Source of the DNA: CAYHCE01 sp964355015
Lineage (GTDB): Bacteria; Cyanobacteriota; Cyanobacteriia; PCC-6307; Cyanobiaceae
Direction of reading: 5' to 3'
NCBI GenBank assembly: GCA_964355015.1
Contig: CAYHCE010000017.1
Location: 1 to 64,000, forward strand
DNA: 64,000 nucleotides
A program made the position numbers and the translations under genes. The notes under the pieces were generated by a model that was not told the origin of the DNA, did not search any database, and was given only the letters and a program-made list of their open reading frames with translations. Position 1 is the first letter of the stretch. The number at the start of each line of letters is the position of its first letter. Below, piece by piece: positions 48,919 to 58,186 of this stretch.

Positions 48919-51042
48919 ATGAAATCATCAATTCCATGGGCCGCCGAGAATCTGAATCCTGATCGCAGTGAGGGAGTGCGTCCACAACAGGTTGAGGCAC
49001 CCCTCGCCAGAGAGGAGCTGCTGAAGCTGGCACCAGATACCTTCGAGATCGTCAAGACCGCGCTCGAACGCGGAGACGATCAACAGGTTCTGGAGCGACT
49101 GCCTGGTCTGATTCAGGTACTTGCCGTGTTGCCAACCGCCTTCCCGGAGTTCGACCGCACCCTCTTCAGCAACGGCCTACGAGCACTTCGCGGCCTGCTC
49201 CCTGCCCTCAATGGTCGGGTCACAGCCGAGAGTTCGGCTGCCGGATCGGTGGCGGTCCGTGCCGAGCTGGCCTCCCTGGCGATGTTGATCGTTTCGCGGC
49301 TGCGATCGAGCTGTGAGGAACTGCCGCGATGGCTCGACGGCTATGAAAGGGGAATGGCCCAGCAAGCCCTTGCGCTGTTGCGTGAGCTCGGAGCTCAAGA
49401 GCCAGGGGGAGAGGCCTCCATGCAGGAGCGCGAGTTGATCCTGCTTCTACGCATCGGCGAACTGCGTGAACCCCTCCCTCGCTGGGTACGGCACGAAGCC
49501 TCAGAGCTGCTGAGCGAACGGATCAAAGCCTCCATCGCAGCCGGTCCCCTGCAGGACGTGCAAGTGCAGAAGCTGCATCATTGGATCAATTGCTATTGCC
49601 GTTTCACTGACCCTGATGCCAGCCTCGAAGCGCTGATTCAGGCCCTTGGCAGCGCTCCAAGAGCCCCGAAAGCTCCTGAAGATCCGCACCCCGACGCAGA
49701 GCTGGAGTCACAGGCCGTTGAGGTCAGTCAGGAGGAACCGGTCGCGGTTGTGGCCGAACTGCTGGGGGCCTCGATGCAGCAGGCACCTTGTTCTGCGGAG
49801 TCCCTGGCTCGCGACATTCCAGCCAGTGTTGCCCACTGGCTGGAGTCCTTCTCGCCCAGCACGACGGGAGAGCTCGGGCTGGTGTACGTCCCTGGAGCCC
49901 GGGTGGTCCCCCATGACCGCACGCGATTGCAGCTCAATCTTGCGCCCTTGCTCAGTCTTGGGTCTCCGGAGCAGCTGGATGCCTTGATCCAGGCTTTCTT
50001 TGCCCCCATCCAGGAGTCACCCTACGCTCTGAACCTTGGCCTGCAGGAGCCGGCCTCAAGTCTTTATGAGTCGCTGGGTTTGTTCTGGCGCCATGGCGGC
50101 ACGTTGAGTGAGGAAGAGCTGTCACAGTTGAATGATGGCATCGCGATCTGGAATCGCTGCGGTGGGCCCGGTGCCCTGGGGGCTCGGATGCTGCCGTCGC
50201 GTTTCCCGCAGGCCACATTCGCCGGTGGGCAGAGCCTGGTGCGCCCGAGTCGCGGTGAACTGGCTGTCCTCCAGTCGGTGCTCTACAACCATGGGGCCCT
50301 GGAGCCTGCCATGGCGCTGATCCGCCGCCATCATCATGATCACGCCTGGATGCATCGCCAGGGTGATCCAAGCTTTTACGCCGCCAGCGAAATTGATGAA
50401 AACCTGCGTTGGCTGCATACCCAGGAGGGATTTTATGCTAACAGCTATGCCCCCCTTGATTGCCTGGAACGCTGGAGTGCAGGAGCCCTGTCGGCGTTGA
50501 TGAGCATGCAGGTGGCAGGCGCAGAGCTGAGCCCCGCCTTTTTCCCGGTGGCCCAGATGATTTTCGAGCAGACAGGACGGGTGAAGCCACTGCTGCATTG
50601 GCCTGGGGAGCAGCAGATTTATGACATCTTTGCCGGCAAGGAGATCCTCGCCGTGACGCCCCTTTCGGAAGTGGTTGAAGCCCAACACCACTCTGGTAAG
50701 GCCTTCGATCTCTTCGATGATGTGTCCATCCTTCCCTACGGTCTGCGCTGCCTGGAAGCACCCCAGTCGGTCTATCCGAATCGCCCTGCCAGTGGCTTTA
50801 CGGAGAGCCTCGATCAGTGCCTCGAGCAGATCGAGGCTCTCTACAACCAACGCCCGTTCTCGATGGTCGTGGCAGCCTGTGGTGCCTATTCCCTGCCGCT
50901 CTGTGATGCGCTGCGGCAACGCTATGGCGTCAGCTGCATCTCCAGCGGGGATCGGGTGCATGCCTATTTCGGGGTCCAGCAAGACTGCACCGCCCATTGG
51001 CGCCTGACATCGCGTAAGCCGGAGAACTGGGTCGTGATCTGA
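48919..51042 (+). CDS. Unrecognised 707-residue protein, paralogue of the 589-residue protein in the same cluster
   Basis: 707 residues from the ATG at 48919 (MKSSIPWAAENLNPDRSEGV). The frame is open upstream, but that part overlaps the divergent gene. Residues 30-260 are helical (GDDQQVLERLPGLIQVLAVL and similar). The C-terminal 140 residues (GKEILAVTPLSEVVEAQHHS, then PYGLRCLEAPQSVYP and VVAACGAYSLPLCDALRQRY) are clearly related to the end of the gene at 56349-58118. The AACGAYSLPLCDALRQRYG segment resembles the end of GT-D/DUF1792-like glycosyltransferase folds, but this is only a resemblance. Its stop overlaps the next start (TGATG). Confidence 0.72.
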   Translation: MKSSIPWAAENLNPDRSEGVRPQQVEAPLAREELLKLAPDTFEIVKTALERGDDQQVLERLPGLIQVLAVLPTAFPEFDRTLFSNGLRALRGLLPALNGRVTAESSAAGSVAVRAELASLAMLIVSRLRSSCEELPRWLDGYERGMAQQALALLRELGAQEPGGEASMQERELILLLRIGELREPLPRWVRHEASELLSERIKASIAAGPLQDVQVQKLHHWINCYCRFTDPDASLEALIQALGSAPRAPKAPEDPHPDAELESQAVEVSQEEPVAVVAELLGASMQQAPCSAESLARDIPASVAHWLESFSPSTTGELGLVYVPGARVVPHDRTRLQLNLAPLLSLGSPEQLDALIQAFFAPIQESPYALNLGLQEPASSLYESLGLFWRHGGTLSEEELSQLNDGIAIWNRCGGPGALGARMLPSRFPQATFAGGQSLVRPSRGELAVLQSVLYNHGALEPAMALIRRHHHDHAWMHRQGDPSFYAASEIDENLRWLHTQEGFYANSYAPLDCLERWSAGALSALMSMQVAGAELSPAFFPVAQMIFEQTGRVKPLLHWPGEQQIYDIFAGKEILAVTPLSEVVEAQHHSGKAFDLFDDVSILPYGLRCLEAPQSVYPNRPASGFTESLDQCLEQIEALYNQRPFSMVVAACGAYSLPLCDALRQRYGVSCISSGDRVHAYFGVQQDCTAHWRLTSRKPENWVVI

Positions 51043-52211
51043 TGGGTACCAAGGACTCCCTGAAGGGGTTGCCGGAGCATTCCAGGCTGCTGCCCCTGCG
51101 GTTCCTGTGGCCATGGGCAACTCATCGCGCCGGCCTGGATAAGCAGCCTCAGGTGACCTCTCTGCAGGATCTGGACGACCGTTCGCGGGCGTTGTTGGAG
51201 ACAACCCTCGGATATCCCATTGCCGTCGCGCCGGGTAGGCATGGGTTCGGCACCAGCCAGGGAGCGGCACCAAGCGGCATGGAAAAGCTGGTGGCCAGCG
51301 ATGTCTGCGTGGCCTTCACAGGAGAACGCAACAGCGGCATCTGCCTGTTCCGGGTCGTGAACGGTGCTGTTCAGTTCGATCCCCAGACCACGGCGCTCCC
51401 TTCACGCCTGGCCGATCTAGTGCCCGGCGACGGAACTGCCTGCGCGTGGCGCCGGTTGCCCGGCTGCACATGCCTGGCGATCGACAGGTTCGTGCGCGGC
51501 AACATGTATCACGAGGTGTGTGACCACCTGCTGCGTGCCTATCGTCAGCAGCTGGACTGGGAAGAGGGCGAGGGGAGCGATCGGCGGGATCATGAACACC
51601 GGATCGCCTTCGCCGGCACAGCCTGGAGCTACAGCCGCTACCTGATCGGACAGATCATCCATCATGCCGTGGAGTTCCTAGAGCCAGAAGCGATCTATCA
51701 GTGTGAAGAGCTGATCTATTTCTCCAACCTGGCCCGGGTTAAAAGCCCTGGCTGCATTCGGGATCCCGGTTATGTCGATCATCTGAGAAAGGTCATTCTC
51801 GACAGGATCGAGCTGTTGCCTCCAAAGCAGCCATTGCAGCCTGTGAGGCTCTATATCAATCGTCTCAGCAGTCCGAATCGGAAGATTCAGAGAGAACCAC
51901 GTCTGGCGGCGGCACTGGAAGCTTCGGGTGTTCGGAACGTCAGCATGGAAACTCTCTCACCCTTTGATCAGATCCAGCTGTTTCACTCGGCATCCCTGAT
52001 CATTGCCCCCCATGGTGCGGCCCTCACCAATCTCTTGTTCGCCTCACCCCAATGCAGGGTGGTGGAACTTCTGCCCATGCCAAGAACGCACTATCAGGTG
52101 ATCTGTGAATCGTTTAACTTGTCGTACTGGGGCGTGGCGCTGGACCAACTGGCGCATCTCGGTGTACACGCCATTGCCCGTGATCTGCTGAGGATGGCCG
52201 GCGAAAGCTGA
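51042..52211 (+). CDS. GT61 (DUF563)-like glycosyltransferase
   Basis: A 389-residue protein. The C-terminal third has the GT61 signature: a conserved Arg/Asn strand (VRLYINRLSSPNRKIQREPR), then MTLS-like METLSPFDQIQLFHSASLII, then APHGAALTNLLFASPQCRVV. The His-Gly-Ala-Ala loop is typical of xylosyl- or GlcNAc-transferases of this family. The N-terminal part (FVRGNMYHEVCDHLLRAYRQ) fits the family N-domain. It probably adds a sugar to a protein or glycan chain; donor unknown. The ATG overlaps the preceding TGA by one base. Codon use is less GC-rich than in the housekeeping half. Confidence 0.85.
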   Translation: MGTKDSLKGLPEHSRLLPLRFLWPWATHRAGLDKQPQVTSLQDLDDRSRALLETTLGYPIAVAPGRHGFGTSQGAAPSGMEKLVASDVCVAFTGERNSGICLFRVVNGAVQFDPQTTALPSRLADLVPGDGTACAWRRLPGCTCLAIDRFVRGNMYHEVCDHLLRAYRQQLDWEEGEGSDRRDHEHRIAFAGTAWSYSRYLIGQIIHHAVEFLEPEAIYQCEELIYFSNLARVKSPGCIRDPGYVDHLRKVILDRIELLPPKQPLQPVRLYINRLSSPNRKIQREPRLAAALEASGVRNVSMETLSPFDQIQLFHSASLIIAPHGAALTNLLFASPQCRVVELLPMPRTHYQVICESFNLSYWGVALDQLAHLGVHAIARDLLRMAGES

Positions 52212-52235
52212 ACCCAGAACACTCACTCTCCTGGA

Positions 52236-54395
52236 ATGGAACAAACCGCTACGGCTCAGGGTTGGCTGCAGATCGAATCAGATGCATTGCGGAATAACCC
52301 TGGCGATTTCAGCCTCCTCTGCAGCGCCCATGATGCCTGCCGCCGAGCGGGAGCCGATGAGATGGCTCTCCACTATGCGCAGAAGCTGATCGAGCATCAT
52401 CCTGAGCGATGGAATGGCTACGAACGCGGAGCCCGTAGCCTGCTGCGCCTGGTGAGGCCTGAGGAGGCGAAAGCCATCGCCGAGGAGGGGTTGCGCAGAT
52501 GTGCTGAGCAGTTTCATCTTCTCTGCGTGGCCGCCGATACCTGTCGCGCAGCTGGGAATCATGATGCCGCACTGGACCATGCGTCCAAACTCATGCGCGA
52601 GCACCCGGACAGATTCAATGGCTATGTGTACACTGCCCAGAGTTTGATCATCGCAAGAGATTATGAACAGGCACAGTTCACAGTTCGGTTAGGTCTCAAG
52701 AGGTTTCCCAGTCAATTCAATCTTCTCTGTGCTGGGGACGATGTGTGCCATGCAGCTGGAGAGCGTGAAGCAGCTCTGATCTATGCCAGGAGACTGACGG
52801 AAGAACACCCGGAACGGCGCACGGGGTACCTCCGCACAGCCCGCCATCTGGTGAGTCTTGATAAGGATGAAGAGGCCGTGTCAGTCATTCAACAAGGTTT
52901 GCGAAGGCTTCCCAATGACTTTGACCTGCTTCGTGCTGGCGATGAGGTGTGCCGTGATTCCAGCAGGCTTTGTAACGGGTCAGACTTCGTCAAGGCTCTG
53001 ATCCAGCATCACCCCGAGAGCTTTAGGCAGTTCGTCCCTTCGATCAAGGCACTGGGCCAACGCGGCAACCTCGACGAGAGCCTGGCGATGGTGGTTGAAC
53101 GTGGCCAGGAGTGGCTGGCGAGCTCGGATCACCTGCGTATCGCCCATCTGCTCTGCCACTCTGCTGGTGAGCGTGAGCGAGCGCTCCGCTACGCGCAGAT
53201 GTTGATGAGCCAGAATCCCCGCGATCCTGGCGGATATATCCTGGCGGCACAGGAGCACTTTGGGTTGAAGCAGTTCTCGCGCACAATTGATGTACTCCAG
53301 CAAGGAATTGCGACCGCTGGAAGTAACAGGCAACTGATGCGCCTCCTGTTTGAGTATCGGGCGTATCCTACCTACAAGCAGTTCTGCGCCCAGCATGAGT
53401 TTCCCTGGGATCCGAGGGTCGACAATGCCTACGCGGGTGACGACTCCCAAGTCGTGCACTGGGTTCAACCAGTCGCTACGCGGATCGGCAATACCTGCAC
53501 AGCTGAACCGCAGATCAAGTCTGTTTCAATTCAGCCCTATGGCCGATTCTCCAACCTGCTCATCCAGCTCACCAATGCTCTTTTCTTTGCGTCAAGAACT
53601 GGGTTGGCTCATCTCTATCTCCCTGATAATCCAACCGTTCGTAGTATCTTTCCTGACAAGCATGCCATCCGCTGCCAAGGCTGCAATGTGGACATCCTTA
53701 TCGGAGAGCCGCCTGCCGATCAGATCACCCTGTCGGGCACCTTTTATTTTTTGCGAGAGCACCAGCGAAAGTTCTATGCCCAGGCTCCTTCCATGAGGGA
53801 ATTAGTAAAAACATTCAGATCGTCCACAGGCATTGCCGAACGGCCCGTTGAATCTACCGATCCAAGAACACTCTGCATCCATCTGCGCTCCGGTGACATC
53901 TTTCGCAACTGCAACCCTCCACAAAGCTATGGGCAGCCACCTTTGGCTTACTACACACTCGTGATCAGGCACTTCAGGCCTGCCTCGGTGAGTCTCGTCT
54001 ACGAGGACACTTTGAATCCTGTGATCCAGAAACTGCAGCGCTTCCTCTCCGGTGAGGGGATTCCTTTCTCGACTCATTCGTCACTTAATCTTCGCGACGA
54101 CATCCGCGTGCTGATCTCTGCGAGGGCGCTGGTGATCGGGCGTGGGTCCTTTGCCAGAGGTGTGCTGTGCTTCTGCGATCAACTGGAGACGCTCTACACG
54201 TTCTGTGAGGAAACCAGCGCTTCCGTTCATCAGAACCTGCGGCTGGCTGCTCCAGCCGGGACAAGATGCTTTAATGCAGTTGATATGGATGGTGATTATG
54301 TGAACAGCATACTCCAAGGATGGCAGAACACCTGCACACAGAGAAGTATGATGTGCAGCTATCCCGAAGCAAGGCTGGCCATCGAGGATCTATAG
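52236..54395 (+). CDS. Tandem 68-residue TPR repeats fused to a fucosyltransferase-like domain
   Basis: A 719-residue protein. Residues about 25-365 are five copies of a 68-residue double-TPR unit, each with the pattern F-x-L-L-C-x-A-x-D-x-C-R-x-A-G, then EHPER-x-x-GY and EEA. Copies 1-3 are exactly 68 residues long; copies 4 and 5 are more diverged. From about residue 430 a transferase-like domain begins (GRFSNLLIQLTNALFFASRT), with the HxRxGD-type motif in LCIHLRSGDIF at about 546-556 and VIGRGSFARGVLCFCDQL near the end. This resembles GT11/GT23-type fucosyltransferases. The sugar is unproven. Base composition is markedly more A+T rich than in neighbours. Confidence 0.75.
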   Translation: MEQTATAQGWLQIESDALRNNPGDFSLLCSAHDACRRAGADEMALHYAQKLIEHHPERWNGYERGARSLLRLVRPEEAKAIAEEGLRRCAEQFHLLCVAADTCRAAGNHDAALDHASKLMREHPDRFNGYVYTAQSLIIARDYEQAQFTVRLGLKRFPSQFNLLCAGDDVCHAAGEREAALIYARRLTEEHPERRTGYLRTARHLVSLDKDEEAVSVIQQGLRRLPNDFDLLRAGDEVCRDSSRLCNGSDFVKALIQHHPESFRQFVPSIKALGQRGNLDESLAMVVERGQEWLASSDHLRIAHLLCHSAGERERALRYAQMLMSQNPRDPGGYILAAQEHFGLKQFSRTIDVLQQGIATAGSNRQLMRLLFEYRAYPTYKQFCAQHEFPWDPRVDNAYAGDDSQVVHWVQPVATRIGNTCTAEPQIKSVSIQPYGRFSNLLIQLTNALFFASRTGLAHLYLPDNPTVRSIFPDKHAIRCQGCNVDILIGEPPADQITLSGTFYFLREHQRKFYAQAPSMRELVKTFRSSTGIAERPVESTDPRTLCIHLRSGDIFRNCNPPQSYGQPPLAYYTLVIRHFRPASVSLVYEDTLNPVIQKLQRFLSGEGIPFSTHSSLNLRDDIRVLISARALVIGRGSFARGVLCFCDQLETLYTFCEETSASVHQNLRLAAPAGTRCFNAVDMDGDYVNSILQGWQNTCTQRSMMCSYPEARLAIEDL

Positions 54396-54405
54396 GGTGG
54401 CACAG

Positions 54406-54434
54406 TTAGTTGACACCGCTTACCTCAGTACAAT
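54406..54434 (+). promoter_or_regulatory. Candidate promoter before the first sulfotransferase
   Basis: TACAAT at 54429-54434 is a good -10 box. TTAGTT at 54406-54411 lies exactly 17 bases upstream as a weak -35. The better-looking TTGACA at 54410-54415 is only 13 bases away. The gap of 62 bases is the largest inside this half of the cluster, so an internal promoter here is plausible. Confidence 0.35.
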
Positions 54435-54457
54435 GACTTCCGGAAGCCTGAGCGCCC

Positions 54458-55468
54458 ATGGGGCTTGAGATTATTCTCCACATTGGCCGTCACAAGAGCG
54501 GCACTAGTTCACTCCAGGCCTATCTCCACCAGCAGGCTGCCAGCTACCGGGCGCAGGGCATTCTTTATCCGCTGGCAGGTCGTAGCGTGCAGCGCGGTGG
54601 CCGTTGCGTCACCCAATTGGCTCATCATCCCCTCGCCCTGAGTTTTAACGATGTCAACCGTCATGCCGTTGAGCCACAACAACGGCAATGGCTGGAAGAG
54701 CTGCGAGAAGAAATAGCCGGACATGACCGGATGATTCTGTCTTCGGAAACCTTCGGCAACTTCCATCAACCGCAACAGATTCTGGCTGTTCGCACGTTTC
54801 TGGAAGCCCTGGAGCCGGAGCGAATCACGGTGTTCGCCTATGTGCGGGAGTACCTCGATTACATCGTTTCCGGCTACAGGCAGCGGGTTCAGAATAGCCA
54901 CGATCTGGTGGCCTTGAGTGACTATCCACTGCTGCGCAGCCGCCGCTATTCGCTGGAGTTCTGGCTGGAAGCGTGGCGCTCGGTGGGAACCCTGGTGTGC
55001 CGTCGGTTTGCGCGCGAGGCCCTGCTGAAGGGTGATGTAGTCGCTGATTTTTGCCTGCATGCAGGCCTTGATCTTCATCATGGCGCCCCGCGGGGCGAGC
55101 GGAACCCCTCGATCGGAGGGAACCTTCTGTTCATGAAGTGCGCGCTGAATCGGCTCGGGGTCAGCCACCCTTCCCTGTATGCATGGTTGGGGGAACAGGC
55201 GGCGCTGGATCCGGCGTACCGAAGGCCGTTTCCGATCACGGAGGCCAGTGCAAGGCTCGTGAGAGAGCGCTGCGACTGGAACCAGACGATGGAGCAGCTG
55301 TTCGGTGCCTTCGCCTTGCCCGGCTTCGACACCTACCCGAACTGCCCGGAGCGATCTGCCCTCGAGGACGACCTTGCCCGGTGGGCTCCGCTGCTCGATC
55401 TGGTGAAGGTGGCTCCCGACCGCATCCGAGGGCTGATGGACGTGGGTGAGGCCTGGTTTCAGCCCTGA
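54458..55468 (+). CDS. Sulfotransferase-like protein
   Basis: 336 residues from the ATG at 54458. The PAPS 5'-phosphosulfate loop is at residues 8-20 (HIGRHKSGTSSLQ), with the catalytic-type Lys13. The 3'-phosphate site is likely in ITVFAYVREYLDYIVSGYRQ (Arg then Ser). The middle has MILSSETFGNFHQPQQI. The fold is the P-loop sulfotransferase type that moves sulfate from PAPS to a sugar or protein; the acceptor is unknown but, given the cluster, probably a glycan. No signal peptide or membrane helix is seen. Confidence 0.82.
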   Translation: MGLEIILHIGRHKSGTSSLQAYLHQQAASYRAQGILYPLAGRSVQRGGRCVTQLAHHPLALSFNDVNRHAVEPQQRQWLEELREEIAGHDRMILSSETFGNFHQPQQILAVRTFLEALEPERITVFAYVREYLDYIVSGYRQRVQNSHDLVALSDYPLLRSRRYSLEFWLEAWRSVGTLVCRRFAREALLKGDVVADFCLHAGLDLHHGAPRGERNPSIGGNLLFMKCALNRLGVSHPSLYAWLGEQAALDPAYRRPFPITEASARLVRERCDWNQTMEQLFGAFALPGFDTYPNCPERSALEDDLARWAPLLDLVKVAPDRIRGLMDVGEAWFQP

Positions 55469-55509
55469 GCCAACTCTTCCGTAAAGTGATGCACTCGGAG
55501 GCTTGATGG

Positions 55510-56352
55510 GTGCTCGCCAACCTTCTCCACCTGCATGGGTTCAAATGCGCTGGCAGCACCTTCATCTGGTCGCTGGAGCGAGCCACGAAGGGGGATGTGC
55601 TGTACCTGGAATCACCGGGGCCGGGTGATCGGCTCGACTGGCGGCTGGCGCGCGACTACCTGGCCACCCTGGAGCGCCAGCCCCTGGCGATCACCTCCCA
55701 TCTGATCTGCCTGCCGCCTCCAGGGGCGATCGCCGCTCTGAAGGTGGCCTTCCTGAGGGAGCCGATCGAGCGCATCGCCTCGGCCTACCGCTTCCAGACC
55801 AAGGTGCAGAAAACGATGCAACCGGTGCCGTTCCGCCAGTATCTGGAGAGCTTGCAAGGGGGAACCCTGGCCAATTTCCAGACCCGGCACCTCTCGCCCC
55901 AGGAGCCGGGCGACTGGGTGCTGCGCCGGGGCTGGGCGGCCCGGCCGGAGCTGATCGATCTCGGCCGGGAGGATCTGTTCGTGGGGCTGGTGGAGCGCTA
56001 CGACGACTCGATCGTGGCGCTGGAAGACCAGCTGGAGCGGATGGGCATGGGGATGGACCTAGCCTATGCCAGGCCGGTCAACACCACCCGTCAGGTCGGT
56101 GGGGCCGAGGAGCAGATGGCGCCGGAAGCGCGGTTGGCGCACACGCCCTTGGGCCTGGCGGTGACGGAGCTGGATCTGAGCCTCCACCGCCGTGCTGAAC
56201 AGCGGCTGGAGGAGCGACTGGCTGGGGTGAGCGAGCTGGACCACAGACGGGCTGATCTGCAGCGGCGGCGCACCGCCCTGGGCAGCGCGCCGCCGCCCGT
56301 GCAGCTCAAACCTCAGACCGAGTGGGTGAATCTGCCATTGGCGACGGCATGA
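55510..56352 (+). CDS. Sulfotransferase family 2-like protein
   Basis: 280 residues from the GTG at 55510. The phosphosulfate loop is LHLHGFKCAGSTF (residues 6-18), the H-x-x-K-x-A-G-S/T form of carbohydrate sulfotransferases. The 3'-phosphate site is AFLREPIERIASAYRF with Arg83 and Ser91. The C-terminal 100 residues are helical. Its TGA overlaps the ATG of the next gene (ATGA at 56349-56352). With the sulfotransferase just upstream it points to two sulfation steps in the same pathway, or sulfate on two different positions; that is inference. Confidence 0.82.
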   Translation: MLANLLHLHGFKCAGSTFIWSLERATKGDVLYLESPGPGDRLDWRLARDYLATLERQPLAITSHLICLPPPGAIAALKVAFLREPIERIASAYRFQTKVQKTMQPVPFRQYLESLQGGTLANFQTRHLSPQEPGDWVLRRGWAARPELIDLGREDLFVGLVERYDDSIVALEDQLERMGMGMDLAYARPVNTTRQVGGAEEQMAPEARLAHTPLGLAVTELDLSLHRRAEQRLEERLAGVSELDHRRADLQRRRTALGSAPPPVQLKPQTEWVNLPLATA

Positions 56353-58118
56353 GCCGCTCGCCCGCCTCCCAGCACCAGCACCAGCACCAGCACTGTGATC
56401 TTGAGGCCCGGGCGGCGCTCCTGGCGGGGGAGTGGCAGCAGGCGCTGGAGCAGGTGGAGCGGGGCCAGGCGCTGGTGCAGGAAGCCCTCAGCGCCGGCCA
56501 GGGGAGCGGCGAGGTTCCCCTGGAGGCGCACGCCAAGCTGGTGCATGCGCTGCTCGGTGCCGTTCACACACGCATCGTGGCCGCTGAGGAGGGCGGCCTC
56601 GCTGCCGAGGAACGGGCTGAGCTGTGCTGGCGGTTGGGGACGCTGCTGGAAAGCCATGGCAGCCTGCCGTTGGAGCGGCCTGACTGGTTGCCGGTGGCGG
56701 AGGAGCAGCTGGTGCGGCACGGGGCGCTGCTCTGGCGCGAGGCCATCGGCGTGCGGGAGCAGGCGGAGGCGCGGGCGCTGGCGATGTTTCAGCGCCTGGC
56801 GCAACTGCTGGATCCCTGCCCGACCTGGGTGAGCACAAGCCTGCAGGAGCTGGAGCGGAACAGACCTGTTGCGGCAGCGGCCCAGCCGTTGCGGTTGGAG
56901 CTGGTGCTGCGGCCAGGCCAGGCGGAGCTGATGGCCATTGAGGATCGGCGGCTGTTCAACCTGGCTCCGGCCCTGGAGGAGAGCGGCCAGGAGCCGCTGC
57001 CTGAGCGGCTGGGCGCCTTCCTGAGGGAACAGGCCAGGGCCGCGCCGGGCTTGCCGCCCTCCGTGTCGATCTGCCACCCGCTTCATAGTTTGGGCACGGA
57101 TCTGGCGGTGCTGGCCCTGCTGGGGGAAGAGCTGCCGCCGGAGCGGCTGCCTGCACTGCAGCGGGCGGCGGCGACCTGGATCGAGCAGTCGGCTGGCCTC
57201 AGCCCAGGCCTGGCCGTGCAGGCGCTGGAGCGTCCGCCGCAGCGGCTGGAGGGGCGGGAGCTGCTGCTGGAACTGGATGCTATCGAGCTTGCGGTGCTGC
57301 AGCTGGGTGCCCAGCGGTCTGACGACGAGCTGGCTGCAGCCTTGAGCACGTTGGAGCAGGGCGAGTGCGACCCCGGCTTCTGGCGCCAGGGGGAGCGGCA
57401 GCGGCAGTGGTGGCGCGGCGAGCTGGTGGCGGTGGACGTGCTGCGCCGCTTTGCGCGCGAGCTGGGCTTCTACCCGGCCCGGGAGGATCCCCTGGCCAGC
57501 CTGCGGGCCTGGTGCCGCGACGGCCTGAGCCTGCTGGCTGAGGCGACGCTGCTGGAGCAGGTGGGGCTATGGAGCGCGGCGGAAGCGCCCGAGTGGCTGC
57601 TGCTGCCGCTGCATCAGGAGCTCAGCCGCGGCTCGGGCCGCTTCGCCCGGGTGCGGGGGCGGCCCGAGCCGGCGGAGCTGCAGACGCTGCTGGCGGGCCA
57701 GGAGGTGCTGTATGTCGGGCCGCTGGCTGAGGCGGTGGAGGACCAGTGGCGACAGGGCCGCTGCTGGCGGCTGTGGCAGGGCCGGGAGTGCGCCCCCCAT
57801 GGGCTGCGCTGCCTGGCGCCGCCGGAATCGCGCCATCCGCGCCGGCCCCATGGCGGCTTTGAAGCGAGCCTGGCGCACAGCCTGGAGGCGGTGGAGCGGT
57901 TGCTGGAGCAACAGCCCGCCACTCTGGCGCTGATCGGAGCGGGCACCTACCGGCTGCCGCTGTGCCATGCCCTGCGGGATCGCCACGGGCTGCGCTGCCT
58001 GGGCTTCGGGGCGGAGCTGCCCCAGCTCTATGGGGTGGAGCGGCCGGGGGACGAGCCGGTGTGGGGCGCCCAGGGCCGCGATCCCAGCCAGTGGCGGCGG
58101 CTGGCGGATGAGGGATAG
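56349..58118 (+). CDS. Unrecognised 589-residue protein, paralogue of the 707-residue protein
   Basis: 589 residues from the ATG at 56349, coupled to the sulfotransferase. The N-terminus has a short Gln-His repeat. A long helical region follows (residues 20-470). The C-terminal 130 residues (GQEVLYVGPLAEAVEDQWRQ, then PHGLRCLAPPESRHP and LALIGAGTYRLPLCHALRDR) match the end of the gene at 48919-51042: both share GLRCL-x-x-P, the GxY-x-LPLC-x-ALR-x-R-x-G-x-x-C core and about the same spacing. It is very rich in Leu, Ala, Glu and Gln, unlike its paralogue, and more GC-rich. Function is unknown. Confidence 0.72.
   Translation: MSRSPASQHQHQHQHCDLEARAALLAGEWQQALEQVERGQALVQEALSAGQGSGEVPLEAHAKLVHALLGAVHTRIVAAEEGGLAAEERAELCWRLGTLLESHGSLPLERPDWLPVAEEQLVRHGALLWREAIGVREQAEARALAMFQRLAQLLDPCPTWVSTSLQELERNRPVAAAAQPLRLELVLRPGQAELMAIEDRRLFNLAPALEESGQEPLPERLGAFLREQARAAPGLPPSVSICHPLHSLGTDLAVLALLGEELPPERLPALQRAAATWIEQSAGLSPGLAVQALERPPQRLEGRELLLELDAIELAVLQLGAQRSDDELAAALSTLEQGECDPGFWRQGERQRQWWRGELVAVDVLRRFARELGFYPAREDPLASLRAWCRDGLSLLAEATLLEQVGLWSAAEAPEWLLLPLHQELSRGSGRFARVRGRPEPAELQTLLAGQEVLYVGPLAEAVEDQWRQGRCWRLWQGRECAPHGLRCLAPPESRHPRRPHGGFEASLAHSLEAVERLLEQQPATLALIGAGTYRLPLCHALRDRHGLRCLGFGAELPQLYGVERPGDEPVWGAQGRDPSQWRRLADEG
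56370..56393. repeat. Hexanucleotide repeat coding for Gln-His
   Basis: Nearly four tandem copies of AGCACC encode a QHQHQHQH stretch at residues 8-15 of the 589-residue protein. A six-base unit keeps the frame, so slippage would change length but not switch expression. Confidence 0.8.
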
Positions 58119-58186
58119 GCATTCGACCACACACCGGTTCTGAATCCGGACAAGGGGGTTACATTGCGGGCCATAGTTGCTTCGTC

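Noticed and set aside
54410..54434. TTGACA with TACAAT read as a strong consensus promoter
   Set aside because: The spacer is only 13 bases, too short for a normal sigma-70-type promoter. It was kept only as part of a weaker candidate.
56370..56393. Hexamer repeat as a phase-variation switch
   Set aside because: A six-base unit cannot change the reading frame, so slippage would not turn the gene on or off.
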